Notes: generated by a model from the sequence alone, not told the origin. A stretch of 64,000 nt of DNA from Vibrio sp. RE88 (GCF_013113835.1 NZ_VTYQ01000001.1:62001-126000), one strand, 5' to 3'; positions 1 through 9,208 are shown, counted from the first letter of the stretch. Numbers and translations are program-made.

Positions 1-1
1 C

Positions 2-631
2 CTCGCGCGTGGCAATGTTGAAGACCCAATGGGTAATCTGACCGTGTTCAACTACCCATCAAAAGGGGCATTGATCAGACCGCCATATACGTCTTACGCC
101 CACTTCCTCCATGTACTGGACCTGTGTAACAGCGATCGTCAGGTTTCTATCTATCTACCCCAAGACCCTGTTCTACGCTCTGCGGCACTAAGCGTCTGCT
201 TGTCGCGCATCCAGCGTCAAAATGTCGACCTTATGTATGTTGAGGAAGATGAAAACTGGAATGAGCACAGCCTAGTCGGAAAAATCGATATTGTTCATAT
301 GGGCTGGTGGCGCGATCGCTGGGCTATCACCTCTTTTGCAAATTCATCAAAAGGGATTTGCTATCTTGCAGGGCAGAATAACGAGCCGAAAGAATGGCTT
401 AGAAAGGCAAGCGTTCGCCAAACTGAATTCTACCAACAGCGCTTTCAAACTCTGTTTGAGAGCTTTATCAATGAGCCTCGTCGTAAACTTCGCCCTGGCG
501 GCTTGTTACCAATGTTGGATATTTTCCGAGCATGGCATAATTTGTGCTATCAAGATAAGACCGGTATGACAGCGGCGCAAAGTCTTGGTTTAACTCAGTC
601 ACCTTTGACTCTGCGGGAACTGCTTTCATAA
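2..631 (+). CDS. Hypothetical protein, C-terminal part (5' end outside window)
   Basis: The reading frame is open from the first bases of the window, so this is probably the C-terminal part of a longer protein; an internal ATG at 29 is an alternative start. The visible ~210 residues contain no signal peptide or membrane segment. They show an alpha/beta pattern with aromatic-rich stretches (GWWRDRW near residue 100) and a basic C-terminal third. I do not recognise the family and infer no function. The downstream 126 bases are AT-rich and lead to the TTG start of the next gene. Confidence 0.6.
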   Translation, partial: LARGNVEDPMGNLTVFNYPSKGALIRPPYTSYAHFLHVLDLCNSDRQVSIYLPQDPVLRSAALSVCLSRIQRQNVDLMYVEEDENWNEHSLVGKIDIVHMGWWRDRWAITSFANSSKGICYLAGQNNEPKEWLRKASVRQTEFYQQRFQTLFESFINEPRRKLRPGGLLPMLDIFRAWHNLCYQDKTGMTAAQSLGLTQSPLTLRELLS

Positions 632-757
632 TTACCAATATTGTGAAGTACGCCATTAAACCTTAGGCGTATTAATGCTTTTACTAGAGTTACATCAGTC
701 ACTATTTTTATAATACTTTTGAATGATATTAAGAATGGCTGTTAAGGGATTGATTCA

Positions 758-2242
758 TTGGATAAAAGCCAGCATCTGCTAGACACAGAGATTGAACAGC
801 TCAAAGCACGAATTGAAAGTGAGCCTGAGAAGGTTTTAGCCATCGCTGAACAGTGCGTGACGCGCGCCAATCAGATTCTGTATCCAGAAGGGGCTGTACA
901 GTGCCTGATTATCATGTCTCGCTGTGCTTGGAGCTTGATGGACTACCGACGTGGGCTGAAATACATCAAAGAAGCCCATAGCAAACTCAACTCCCTAGAT
1001 ACCGACGACTTTCTTCCTGAAATTCTCCATATCCATGCGCTTCACTTCTGGGGCCAAGCCAAATATTACTCCGCCCAACAATTCTGGATTAATGCCCTTG
1101 AGCAATCCGCTTTAGTCGATGAGATCGAAATACAAATCGAGTCTTTAATCGGCCTGGGGAACGTCTGGCGAATCACCCATGAATATCAGCTTGCAAAAAC
1201 GACCCACGAACTGGCCGTGACCGTTGCCAATAATACACGCATCGGTTGGCTCGAAGGTAAAGCAAGGATTCTACTGGCATGGGACCTTTACCTGCTCAAC
1301 AGCTATGTCGAGATGCTGACTGTACTTGACGGTGCGACCGAAGCGCTCAAAGGCCACGAAGATAAAACCTGGCAAGCAGAAGTTTGGGATTTCAGAGGGT
1401 TAGCCCTGTTAGGACTTGAGAGAATTGAAGACGCAGAAATTGCGACAGGCAAGGCTCATGATCTGGCGGAAAAACACGATCTGGTGTGGATGAAAGCACA
1501 TTCCTACATCAGTCAGGCAAGATTGGAATTACTGAGAAAGCGTCCGGAAGAAGCCACCAAACTACTAGTACAAGCCGAACGATCTGCATCGTCTTTCGAT
1601 AACGGCGAACTGTTATCACAGATTTGTTTTCAACAGTCACGCGTGGCAGAAGAGCAAGGTAACTTTAAAGAGGCGCTACACGCGTTTCAAAAATATCGCA
1701 AACACTCAACGGATATGCTCAGAGAGCAAACCGCCCGCGTCAGCAACGACAAAGCCCGAGCGTCTAAACGCCAGCTTGAGCAACGCGCACGCAAATTGAT
1801 TAACCGCATTCGCGGCCAACACGAATACGATCCGGAAAAACACCTCAATCAGATGGTGTCTGAGATTTACTGGTGGGAGCAACTGGTTCTGTTCAAGACC
1901 GAACTGAAACGTTCTAACCATGCAGTCGTTATCATTCAGCACAGCGACCCTGAATACATTGAAGTGTGTGCTGAACTCGCACACTCTTTGTGTACACAGC
2001 AAGACCTCCTTTCTCGACTCAGTAGTGATCGCCTCGGTGTCCTGTTGGCAGAGAAAGACGATGCCGCTTTGCAAGTGTTTCACGTATTGGCAAAAATGAT
2101 CGAAATCTACCCATGGCACCGAAAAGGACTCGATAAGTCACTGCCTAAAGTGGTTTTTCAGGACATCCTGACGTTCCCATTTACTTTAGAACAACTAGAA
2201 GAAAGCCAACCATTGGAAGTACAGAATGGAAACTTTGCTTAA
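758..2242 (+). CDS. TPR-repeat protein with degenerate GGDEF-like C-terminus
   Basis: A 494-residue soluble protein. Residues ~20-330 are paired amphipathic helices of the tetratricopeptide type (for example the A..GLALLGLERIEDAEIATGKA unit), followed by a basic coiled-coil segment (~330-360). The last ~120 residues have the secondary-structure pattern of a GGDEF domain, but the signature is replaced by RLSSDRLGVLL, so cyclase activity is unlikely. The start is TTG at 758, preceded by AAGGGA at 744-749. The gene overlaps the next one, a TPR-GGDEF cyclase, by 17 bases, so the two are translationally linked. I infer a regulatory or scaffold partner of that cyclase; the fold assignment of the C-terminus is by eye. 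Confidence 0.7.
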   Translation: MDKSQHLLDTEIEQLKARIESEPEKVLAIAEQCVTRANQILYPEGAVQCLIIMSRCAWSLMDYRRGLKYIKEAHSKLNSLDTDDFLPEILHIHALHFWGQAKYYSAQQFWINALEQSALVDEIEIQIESLIGLGNVWRITHEYQLAKTTHELAVTVANNTRIGWLEGKARILLAWDLYLLNSYVEMLTVLDGATEALKGHEDKTWQAEVWDFRGLALLGLERIEDAEIATGKAHDLAEKHDLVWMKAHSYISQARLELLRKRPEEATKLLVQAERSASSFDNGELLSQICFQQSRVAEEQGNFKEALHAFQKYRKHSTDMLREQTARVSNDKARASKRQLEQRARKLINRIRGQHEYDPEKHLNQMVSEIYWWEQLVLFKTELKRSNHAVVIIQHSDPEYIEVCAELAHSLCTQQDLLSRLSSDRLGVLLAEKDDAALQVFHVLAKMIEIYPWHRKGLDKSLPKVVFQDILTFPFTLEQLEESQPLEVQNGNFA

Positions 2243-3806
2243 TAAAATCTCCGAATCGGGTTTAGATGCTTCTTCTGTTTCAGGTGAAGAGGCGATTATT
2301 TTCTGGAACCACATTCGTCAGCATATTGCGACAACGCCTCAGGAAAAGGCGCAAAGCTTGATTATCAGTGCTGAGTATCGCAATGAGCTCAAGCAACCAA
2401 AAACCAGCATTGAAGAGTTAAGAAGTGCCCTCGAACACCTAACTCTGCCGAGCGACGCAGAGTTGATTCTAGAGGTGAAAAACAGCCTAGCTGACCGACT
2501 GGTTGAAGGGGGCGACTACTCAGGTGCTTTGCAGGAGTATATCTCTTCATCGACCATAGCCGTTGATACCAGCCATATCGACGCTTACGTACTGGCGGTG
2601 TTGGGCATGGGCAACCTATGTGATGCCTACGGCGACCACAACCGAGCATTGCGCTACTACCAAAAGATAGATGGCATCGATCACGCCATCTCCAGCCGCT
2701 CACTGCGTCTACGCTACAAGCTGTATATGTTGTCGTGCTACATCGAACTCAATCGTACCACGGCGGCAAAAGACCTACTTAAAGAGTGCGCTGAGTTGGC
2801 GATTCTAGTCAGCGACAAGGTACTTGCTGGGCAGATACTGCTCTATCAGGCAAAACTGTATCGTCGACAAGGCAAACAAGATAGAGCGATAGAGTGTTTG
2901 GGCAACGTTCAATACACAGCTGGTAATATCCACTCGATCTGGCTGTCGAATATGATTCGCCTTGAGCTGGCGCATAGCCTCAATGAATCAAACAAACCTC
3001 ATCTGGCTAACTGGGTATTGGAAAGTGCTCAGAAGAAGATCAGACGTTACGCTTCACCTGTACTCAACCTCAAACTAAATACGGCATTAGGAGATATCTA
3101 CGAGCAACAAGGCGATTTCCAAAAAGCACTGGAATGCCAGAAGCGAGCATTTCGCATCGAAAGTGACTTGATGAAGCAGATCCCAATCGGTGAACTTGGT
3201 GCGGCACAGCTGCGTCGTTTATCGCGATTTGAACTGCAACTCAAACTGATTCTATCTGAGCTTGAAAATCGTGAGCTCAAAGAAACCACGGAAAGCCAGA
3301 AGCACACCGTAGCTCAGCTCCAACAAGATGTGTTTACCGATCCGCTGACCAGCTTGCACAACCGACGCTGGCTGGATGTGAAGCTCAAAGATCTATTGCT
3401 GCATGACGTGCCTTTTGCACTCATGGTGATCGACATTGACCATTTTAAATCCATTAACGACGAGCTGAGCCACTTAGTTGGCGATAAAGCCATCGTGAAC
3501 GTCTCTCATGAGCTGTCTGCCTACTTTAAGTTCCGCGATGCATCGAGCGTACGATTTGGTGGCGAGGAGTTTTTGGTGATTCTAGAGCGTACCACGATGG
3601 AGCAGGCCACGATGCATGCTGAAAATTATCGTGAGCGTATTTTTAAATTTGGCTGGCAAGATATTCTTGGTGAACGTGGCCTAACCGTCAGTATTGGCAT
3701 AACCCTTCACCGGGAAGGCGAGAATACTCAACGTACATTCTACCGTGCAGATAAAGCTCTATACCGAGCAAAAGCCAACGGCCGTAATCAAGTCTGTACG
3801 GAATAA
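2226..3806 (+). CDS. TPR-GGDEF diguanylate cyclase
   Basis: A 526-residue cytoplasmic protein that should make cyclic di-GMP from two GTP. Residues ~1-330 are TPR-like helical repeats (for example YGDHNRALRYYQKI). A coiled coil (~330-365) leads into a GGDEF domain at ~370-525, with the metal-binding DIDHFKSIND motif and the active-site signature RFGGEEF. The usual RxxD inhibitory site before the signature is not present, so product feedback may be absent. There is no membrane segment or PAS domain; the TPR array is the probable sensor or partner-binding part. It overlaps the upstream TPR gene and its stop lies 3 bases from the stop of the convergent DMT gene. Confidence 0.85.
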   Translation: METLLNKISESGLDASSVSGEEAIIFWNHIRQHIATTPQEKAQSLIISAEYRNELKQPKTSIEELRSALEHLTLPSDAELILEVKNSLADRLVEGGDYSGALQEYISSSTIAVDTSHIDAYVLAVLGMGNLCDAYGDHNRALRYYQKIDGIDHAISSRSLRLRYKLYMLSCYIELNRTTAAKDLLKECAELAILVSDKVLAGQILLYQAKLYRRQGKQDRAIECLGNVQYTAGNIHSIWLSNMIRLELAHSLNESNKPHLANWVLESAQKKIRRYASPVLNLKLNTALGDIYEQQGDFQKALECQKRAFRIESDLMKQIPIGELGAAQLRRLSRFELQLKLILSELENRELKETTESQKHTVAQLQQDVFTDPLTSLHNRRWLDVKLKDLLLHDVPFALMVIDIDHFKSINDELSHLVGDKAIVNVSHELSAYFKFRDASSVRFGGEEFLVILERTTMEQATMHAENYRERIFKFGWQDILGERGLTVSIGITLHREGENTQRTFYRADKALYRAKANGRNQVCTE

Positions 3807-3809
3807 GCC

Positions 3810-4700
3810 TCAGCGCAGGAAAAACAATGATATCCCGCCAACCGCAGCCAAAGTACCAATGATGCTTTTGGCTGTGACTTTTTCCCCTTTCACCATATAG
3901 ATAAACAACATAAATAACGGGCTGGTCGCAATCAGAGTTTGAGCGACAGCTGGGTTGGCGTGCTTCAAAGCGATTTGTTGAAGCCATAATGCTAAAAAAG
4001 TCCCCACAAAAATCGCACCTAGCAGCCAAAGAAAGGCCGATTTCGTAAGTTGTCCTAAGTGCTTTTTCATTGACGAGAAAGGTTTTTTCTCAAATACCAC
4101 GATAACCATAGCCACCGCCAGCACACCGACAGACAGTCGAATTAACGCTCCTAACAGAGGCGGTAAATCTCCGGCCACCAAGGCGTAATGTGAGATCACC
4201 ACTCCCGATGCCTGACACACACTCGCCAGCAAGCCAAAGCCTACACCTGACCAATTCGTTTGTTCACCACTGGCATCAGGCTGAAAAATCACGAAAGTGA
4301 CGGCTAACGTCGTCAGTAACACACCAAGCCAACTTTGCAGAGGCAGAACTGAACCTAAGGCGACCAACGCCAACACACCAGAAAGCGGCGGCGCTAAGGA
4401 TTCCAGTAACAAAGTTTTATTGGCACCAATTCGCTTTAAAGAGGCGAAATACGCGCTGTCTCCGATCGCAATTCCTATGATTCCTGACACTGCCAATATA
4501 GCCAGATGCGTAGAAGATATCGCCGTTGTGGGCATCTCAATCCATGGCATCACCACCAGCATCATGCCCGACGCAGCGACACCTTTGACAATATTCAGCT
4601 GCATGGCAGAAAAGTGGTGACTGAATTGACTGTAAATCCAAGTCGCCAACGCCCAGACCACCGCCGCCGACAACGCGGCAATCTCTCCCTGAAATTCCAT
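3810..4700 (-). CDS. DMT-superfamily transporter with two EamA domains
   Basis: A 296-residue inner-membrane protein with about ten hydrophobic segments arranged as two EamA repeats (~5-140 and ~150-295), the usual size for drug/metabolite transporters. Characteristic features are the first-repeat GDSAYFASLKRIGANKTLL stretch and the second-repeat TLIATSPLFMLF stretch. Members export amino acids, metabolites or drugs; the substrate cannot be read from sequence. It is a single gene, convergent with the GGDEF gene (3 bases between stops), with no obvious terminator in between. Confidence 0.8.
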   Translation of the reverse strand: MEFQGEIAALSAAVVWALATWIYSQFSHHFSAMQLNIVKGVAASGMMLVVMPWIEMPTTAISSTHLAILAVSGIIGIAIGDSAYFASLKRIGANKTLLLESLAPPLSGVLALVALGSVLPLQSWLGVLLTTLAVTFVIFQPDASGEQTNWSGVGFGLLASVCQASGVVISHYALVAGDLPPLLGALIRLSVGVLAVAMVIVVFEKKPFSSMKKHLGQLTKSAFLWLLGAIFVGTFLALWLQQIALKHANPAVAQTLIATSPLFMLFIYMVKGEKVTAKSIIGTLAAVGGISLFFLR

Positions 4701-4836
4701 CTACTGACCTTAGTATTGATTTGAAAAAATGAGGCAGACTCGCAAAGTACCTCTAATATCTTGTTTTTATTTCTATACTTAGCTTTGTATCACCGTACGT
4801 TTTATTGAATATAAACACAATAACAGGGACGCATTT

Positions 4837-5226
4837 ATGTTTTTGGACTATTTCGCGCTAGGTCTACTCATCTTTGTTGCTCTGGTCATTTTCTACGGCA
4901 TCATAGTAATTCACGATATTCCGTATGAGATAGCCAAAGAGCGAGAGCATCCACATCAGGATGCGATTCATTATGCTGGCTGGGTGAGTCTCTTCACACT
5001 TCACGCCATCTGGCCTTTTCTCTGGATATGGGCCACCTTGTGGCGCCAGGAACGAGGGTGGGGTTTTCAAAAACTCGAAGAGGAACAACATGATATTCAT
5101 CACCGGGTTGATTCACTCATTGACCAAGTGAACCAGCTACAACAGGAAGTCCTTGAACTTAAGCAGCAACACAATAATCAAGCGGCTGTAACACCCCATA
5201 TCAATGAACATGAGGAGGAGCAATAA
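4837..5226 (+). CDS. yibI: YibI-like DUF3302 membrane protein
   Basis: A 129-residue protein with two N-terminal membrane segments (~3-28 and ~48-68) around the conserved HDIPYEIA motif, then the FLWIWATLWR..RGWG motif and a C-terminal heptad-rich coiled coil (~85-118). The family is DUF3302, paired with the HlyD-type protein YibH in E. coli and many proteobacteria. Its stop and the start of yibH share one base (TAATG), with GGAGGAG just upstream for the second gene. The precise function is unknown; a structural partner in an efflux or envelope complex is the common inference. Confidence 0.85.
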   Translation: MFLDYFALGLLIFVALVIFYGIIVIHDIPYEIAKEREHPHQDAIHYAGWVSLFTLHAIWPFLWIWATLWRQERGWGFQKLEEEQHDIHHRVDSLIDQVNQLQQEVLELKQQHNNQAAVTPHINEHEEEQ

Positions 5227-6356
5227 TGGATTTACTCCTCATTCTGACTTACGCCGCGTTGTGCATTGCGATTTTTAAAATCTTCAATATTCCCCTCAAC
5301 AAGTGGACCGTTCCAACGGCCGTATTGGGAGGTGTGGTTTTAGTTGGTACCCTAATCTTGTTGATGAACTACAACCACCCCTTCACTCAGCTTGGCAATC
5401 AAGTCTTTTCCAGTACGCCTATCGTTTCAGGAGTCCGTGGCCGTGTAATCGAGGTGCCTGTAGAGCCCAACAAGCCACTCAAGCAAGGGGACATTCTCTT
5501 CATGATTGACCCTATCCCATACGAAGCTGAAGTTGAAAAGCTTGAAGCGCAGATTAAAGAGGCCAGCCAAGGTGCACTTGGATTGGAATCTGATGTGCAA
5601 GAAGCACAAGCCGCTCAAGCTCAGGCCATCGCAGACAGGGACAAAGCGCAGCGTGAATACGCCCGTTATCAACGTGGCTACGATAAAGGCGCCTTCACCG
5701 AGCAAGAGCTGGACACCCGACGCCAAGAATATAAAGCCACAGAGGCCGCGGTCAAAGTTGCGGAAGCCAGAGTGGATCAAGCCAAGATCGCACTCAACTC
5801 TGAAATTGGAGGAGAAAACACCACTGTGGCGCGCTTGCTAGCGGAGCTACGTCAAGCTGAGTTCGATCTAGAACAAACCATCGTCAGAGCGCCGACCGAT
5901 GGCTTCGCAACCCAATTAGCATTGCGCCCTGGGGTGATGGCAGTCCCACTACCATTAGCACCAGTGATGACCTTTGTTCATACGGAAGAAATGCTCTATG
6001 CGGCCGCGTTCAGGCAAAACTCACTGCAACGCTTACAACCGGGTTATGAAGCAGAGTTTCTCTTCAGAGCGCTTCCTGGCAAGGTCTTTAAGGGAGAAGT
6101 GGTGGATGTGCTACCCGCCATTGGTGAGAGCCAATTTCAGGCCCGTGGCGCCCTGCTTGGTACGGAAGCATTACGCACCAGTGGACGAGTTTTCGTCACT
6201 CTCAATATCACTGATGATTTATCCGACTATCACTTACCCATGGGGACAGCGGTCGAAGTGGCAGTTTACTCCGATCAATTCACTCATGTTTCCATTATGC
6301 GCAAAGTGCTCATTCGAATGAAAAGCTGGCAGAACTATCTCTATCTGGACCACTAA
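5226..6356 (+). CDS. yibH: YibH-like HlyD/EmrA-type membrane fusion protein
   Basis: A 376-residue periplasmic adaptor. It has N-terminal membrane segments (~3-25 and ~30-50), a biotinyl-lipoyl half (SGVRGRVIEVPVEPN and the QGDILFMIDP motif at ~70-100), a long alpha-helical hairpin (~100-225), the second lipoyl half (VRAPTDGFATQLALRPG, ~230-250) and a beta-barrel region to the C-terminus. The length matches YibH (about 378). Unlike tripartite pumps, no ABC, MFS or RND partner is adjacent, only the DUF3302 protein. Transported substrate unknown. Confidence 0.85.
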   Translation: MDLLLILTYAALCIAIFKIFNIPLNKWTVPTAVLGGVVLVGTLILLMNYNHPFTQLGNQVFSSTPIVSGVRGRVIEVPVEPNKPLKQGDILFMIDPIPYEAEVEKLEAQIKEASQGALGLESDVQEAQAAQAQAIADRDKAQREYARYQRGYDKGAFTEQELDTRRQEYKATEAAVKVAEARVDQAKIALNSEIGGENTTVARLLAELRQAEFDLEQTIVRAPTDGFATQLALRPGVMAVPLPLAPVMTFVHTEEMLYAAAFRQNSLQRLQPGYEAEFLFRALPGKVFKGEVVDVLPAIGESQFQARGALLGTEALRTSGRVFVTLNITDDLSDYHLPMGTAVEVAVYSDQFTHVSIMRKVLIRMKSWQNYLYLDH

Positions 6357-6372
6357 CATCAGTCAGAAAGCA

Positions 6373-6397
6373 AAAAGGCCTCTTAAAGAGGCCTTTT
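6373..6397. terminator. Bidirectional intrinsic terminator between yibH and gltS
   Basis: A perfect 12-bp inverted repeat (AAAAGGCCTCTT and its complement) separated by one base, with A and T runs on both sides. It serves the two convergent genes. Confidence 0.9.
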
Positions 6398-6415
6398 CAT
6401 TTATATATGAGCACA

Positions 6416-7642
6416 TTAGCCGATAAAGGAGATGTACCCTTGAAGAATAATTAAGTTCACAATGTCGATAAAGAAAGCACCCACAATCGGCACTACCATA
6501 AACGCTTGAGGTGAAGGACCAAATTTATTCACCAGAGAACCCATGTTCATAACGGCTGTCGGTGTCGCCCCAAGACCAAAACCACAGTGACCACCCGCAA
6601 TCACGGCTGCATCGTAGTTTGAGCCCATCACTTTGAACGTCACAAAGTACGCAAAAATACCTAAAATGACAGACTGGACCGAAAGAATGATCAGGAACGG
6701 AATCGCCAGATCAAAGATATTCCATAGTTTCAGGCTCATCAGTGCCATGGCCAAGAACAAAGATAGTGAGACCGTGCCTAAAATATCAACAGTTTCTGCG
6801 TCTACCTTGTGTGTCTTAGTGACTTCCATAACGTTGGTGATGAAGACACCGATAAACAGAGCGTAAACAAAGTCTGGAATCATCAGCCAACTGATTTCTA
6901 AGCTACTCACCCACTGTTCAAGGTATTTAGCACCAGTCACACAGATAAGAAGAATAAACAGGATTTCAATGACCTTTTTCGCCGTCACCTTATCTTCTTC
7001 GTACTCGTTATACGTCACGACTTCTGGGAACTTTTCATGGGTTTGTGTTCCGCGTCCGTATTCAGATTCAAAGTTATTTTTAGTCACCAACTTCTGAGCA
7101 ACCGGGCTACCGATAATACCGCCAATGATCAGGCCAAAAGTCGCTGACGCCATTGCGATTTCAAGTGTATTGCTCAACCCGTAAGTGTCAGTAAAAGTCT
7201 GAGACCACGCTGCACCCGTACCATGTCCACCTGACAACGTAATTGAGCCAGCAATCAGCCCCATTAGGGGATCCAAGCCAAGTGCGGTTGCCATTGATAC
7301 ACCAACACCGTTTTGAATGATGATGTAAAAAGACGCAACGGCTAGGAATAGAAAGACTTTAGCGCCGCCTTTCATCAGTTGAGTATAGTTTGCAGCCAGA
7401 CCAACAGTACTGAAGAACATCAACATAAAGGTGTTTTGCAACGGTAATGAGAACTCTAAGCTAACCCCATTAAAATGCATTCCCGTGATGATCATCGCAA
7501 CGATTAAACCACCAACAATAGGCTCTGGAATATTAAACTTCTTCAGAATAGGGAGCTTTGAGTTTACAAAGTGACCAAGAAACAACACGCTGATTGCGAT
7601 TAAGAAAGATTCTAGTGGTCCAACCGAAATTATCTGATTCAT
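6416..7642 (-). CDS. gltS: Sodium/glutamate symporter GltS
   Basis: A 408-residue inner-membrane protein close to the length of E. coli GltS (401). The two inverted halves each contain a glycine-rich reentrant loop, seen as GSITLSGGHGTGAAW in the N-terminal half and IAGGHCGFGLGATPTAVMNMG in the C-terminal half. These are hallmarks of the ESS family, which takes up glutamate with sodium. It is a single gene; downstream is a bidirectional terminator. Upstream lies ~300 bases of leader and then the 3' end of a Qrr sRNA gene on the same strand. Confidence 0.95.
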   Translation of the reverse strand: MNQIISVGPLESFLIAISVLFLGHFVNSKLPILKKFNIPEPIVGGLIVAMIITGMHFNGVSLEFSLPLQNTFMLMFFSTVGLAANYTQLMKGGAKVFLFLAVASFYIIIQNGVGVSMATALGLDPLMGLIAGSITLSGGHGTGAAWSQTFTDTYGLSNTLEIAMASATFGLIIGGIIGSPVAQKLVTKNNFESEYGRGTQTHEKFPEVVTYNEYEEDKVTAKKVIEILFILLICVTGAKYLEQWVSSLEISWLMIPDFVYALFIGVFITNVMEVTKTHKVDAETVDILGTVSLSLFLAMALMSLKLWNIFDLAIPFLIILSVQSVILGIFAYFVTFKVMGSNYDAAVIAGGHCGFGLGATPTAVMNMGSLVNKFGPSPQAFMVVPIVGAFFIDIVNLIILQGYISFIG

Positions 7643-7944
7643 ATAACCTCTTTATTGTCTGTCACTCATCTTCCCTAACGAGTTAAGAGCATACTGCTCT
7701 GGGCCATTTTGCTACCAAGGTCTCAGGTAACAATTGCAGGCACTGATTGAGATATTCTCTATTGAAAAACGTCCTCTCTACAGCGGGTTTCCCCACTCCA
7801 TTTCAACAGCGAAACCCTACGGTGTACTTTAGGGCTACAAAAAGAAAGCGGACATTATTAATAAACTCGCAGGCGTTTGTCGAGTATAGACAGAAAATTC
7901 GTGTCATGAATCCGTGTAAATTGACGAAGAGTTAACCAACGGAC
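7643..7944. other. gltS upstream region, no gene seen
   Basis: About 300 bases between the gltS start and the end of the qrr gene. It must contain the gltS promoter. A 62-residue frame on the plus strand (from 7747) has no ribosome site and a non-coding-like composition, so it is not called. No riboswitch or strong hairpin was recognised here. Confidence 0.5.
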
Positions 7945-8052
7945 AAAAAAAAAGCCAACCGCAATGTTGGCGATTGGCATATATATAGTGTGAACAAATT
8001 CATTCACTAACAACGTCAGTTGGCTAGGTGACCCTCGGCTTAATAAGGGTCA
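7945..8052 (-). ncRNA. qrr: Qrr quorum-regulatory small RNA
   Basis: A 108-base minus-strand RNA with all Qrr hallmarks. The predicted 5' end at 8052 starts UGACCC and forms a 6-bp stem (8030-8035 with 8046-8051). Then comes the conserved pairing core (8007-8025, containing GCCAACUGACGUUGUUAG), which in Vibrio anneals to luxR/hapR and other target mRNAs with Hfq. A second hairpin (GUGAA...UUCAC, 7990-8007) follows. The intrinsic terminator is GCCAAC/GUUGGC (7954-7971) with nine U residues (7953-7945). A sigma54 promoter and a LuxO-type palindrome lie upstream. At low cell density phosphorylated LuxO would activate it. Which Qrr paralogue it is cannot be told from here. Confidence 0.95.
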
Positions 8053-8063
8053 GTTATATTAAT

Positions 8064-8079
8064 GCATGTAGCGTGCCAA
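8064..8079 (-). promoter_or_regulatory. Sigma54 (RpoN) promoter of qrr
   Basis: On the minus strand TTGGCACG, four bases, then ATGCA gives the -24 GG and -12 GC elements with exactly ten bases between them (GG at 8077-8076, GC at 8065-8064). The predicted start, 12 bases beyond the GC element, is the U of UGACCC at 8052, the known style of Qrr 5' ends. Confidence 0.92.
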
Positions 8080-8153
8080 CTTTAAAACCCATAAAACCAC
8101 AATATTGATCCAACTTTTAGCCGATTTATTATATTGAATGTGCAAAATGAAAA

Positions 8154-8166
8154 TTGCATTTTGCAA
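8154..8166. promoter_or_regulatory. LuxO binding site upstream of qrr
   Basis: The palindrome TTGCATTTTGCAA matches the LuxO recognition pattern TTGCA-N3-TGCAA described for Vibrio qrr promoters. It is centred ~108 bases upstream of the predicted qrr start, suited to a sigma54 enhancer protein. A weaker relative lies at about 8134-8145 (ending TGCAA) and a further half site near 8171-8176. Confidence 0.85.
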
Positions 8167-8287
8167 ATAAGTGCAATTCGATATTAAACAAGTATCTTAT
8201 CAACTAGTTTATCAATGCACTATTTTCATACTTTTTTTACGTTATTGTCGATATACTCCCACTACCTGAACTGAATTGCTGTATCGA

Positions 8288-9208
8288 ATGAATTATCTAT
8301 CCACTTTCTGCAAAGGCTTAGCCATGGGCGCGGCCGACGTTGTACCAGGAGTTTCTGGTGGCACTATCGCCTTCATCACAGGCATTTATGACACATTGTT
8401 GGAAAGCATCCGACGCATTAATCCCAGCCTGATTGGTGTATTGAAACGCGATGGCGTTAAAGCTGCGTTTAACCATATCAACGGCTTCTTTCTTATCGCC
8501 TTATTCGGGGGCGTTCTCACCAGCATTGCAACACTAGCTAAGCTGATTTCGTGGTTGTTGGTGACACACCCTATTCCGTTATGGTCTTTTTTCTTTGGCC
8601 TGATTCTGGTTTCCGTTTTCCATATACTGAAACAAATAGAAAAAAGAACCTTCAGTCGCCTTATCTTCCTATTACTTGGAGTCGGGTTTGCTTACAGCAT
8701 TACCATCCTCAAACCCCTTCAAATGGATCCGACCAGCATTAATGTCATGTTTGCTGGAGCGATCGCCATTTGTGCGATGCTCTTACCCGGTATCTCTGGC
8801 AGTTTTATCCTGCTGCTCATTGGTATGTACAGCCCTGTACTTGGCGCAGTCAAATCATTGGATATCACCATTCTGCTGTTATTCCTCACGGGCTGTGTCA
8901 TTGGTTTACTGAGCTTTTCCCACGTCTTATCCTGGCTCCTAAAACGATTCAGAGACATCACTCTTATCTTCCTGACTGGCCTAATGATTGGCACATTACC
9001 AAAGATCTGGCCTTGGAAAGAAACGTTGACGTGGCGCACTAACTCAAGTGGTGAACAAGTCCCGTTGATTGAACGCAACCTATCACCGTTTGATTTTGAA
9101 GCCATCACCTCACAACCTGCTCAGATAGGCATCGCCATCGTTCTCATGTTGTGTGCCATTGCGCTGGTCCTCGGCTTGGAAAAATTTGCCGAAAATCGCG
9201 ATATCTAA
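8288..9208 (+). CDS. popT: DUF368 family undecaprenyl-phosphate flippase (PopT-type)
   Basis: A 306-residue polytopic membrane protein of the DUF368 family, recognised by the N-terminal GLAMGAADVVPGVSGGTIAFI motif and its internal counterpart LLPGISGSFILLLIGMY near residue 165, an inverted-repeat arrangement. DUF368 proteins have been shown in Vibrio cholerae and Staphylococcus to recycle the C55-phosphate lipid carrier across the inner membrane, a step in cell-wall and polysaccharide synthesis. I prefer ATG 8288 over an upstream in-frame TTG (8276) because family members begin with MNYL; the ribosome site is weak. It diverges from qrr and shares its ~235-base control region. Confidence 0.85.
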   Translation: MNYLSTFCKGLAMGAADVVPGVSGGTIAFITGIYDTLLESIRRINPSLIGVLKRDGVKAAFNHINGFFLIALFGGVLTSIATLAKLISWLLVTHPIPLWSFFFGLILVSVFHILKQIEKRTFSRLIFLLLGVGFAYSITILKPLQMDPTSINVMFAGAIAICAMLLPGISGSFILLLIGMYSPVLGAVKSLDITILLLFLTGCVIGLLSFSHVLSWLLKRFRDITLIFLTGLMIGTLPKIWPWKETLTWRTNSSGEQVPLIERNLSPFDFEAITSQPAQIGIAIVLMLCAIALVLGLEKFAENRDI

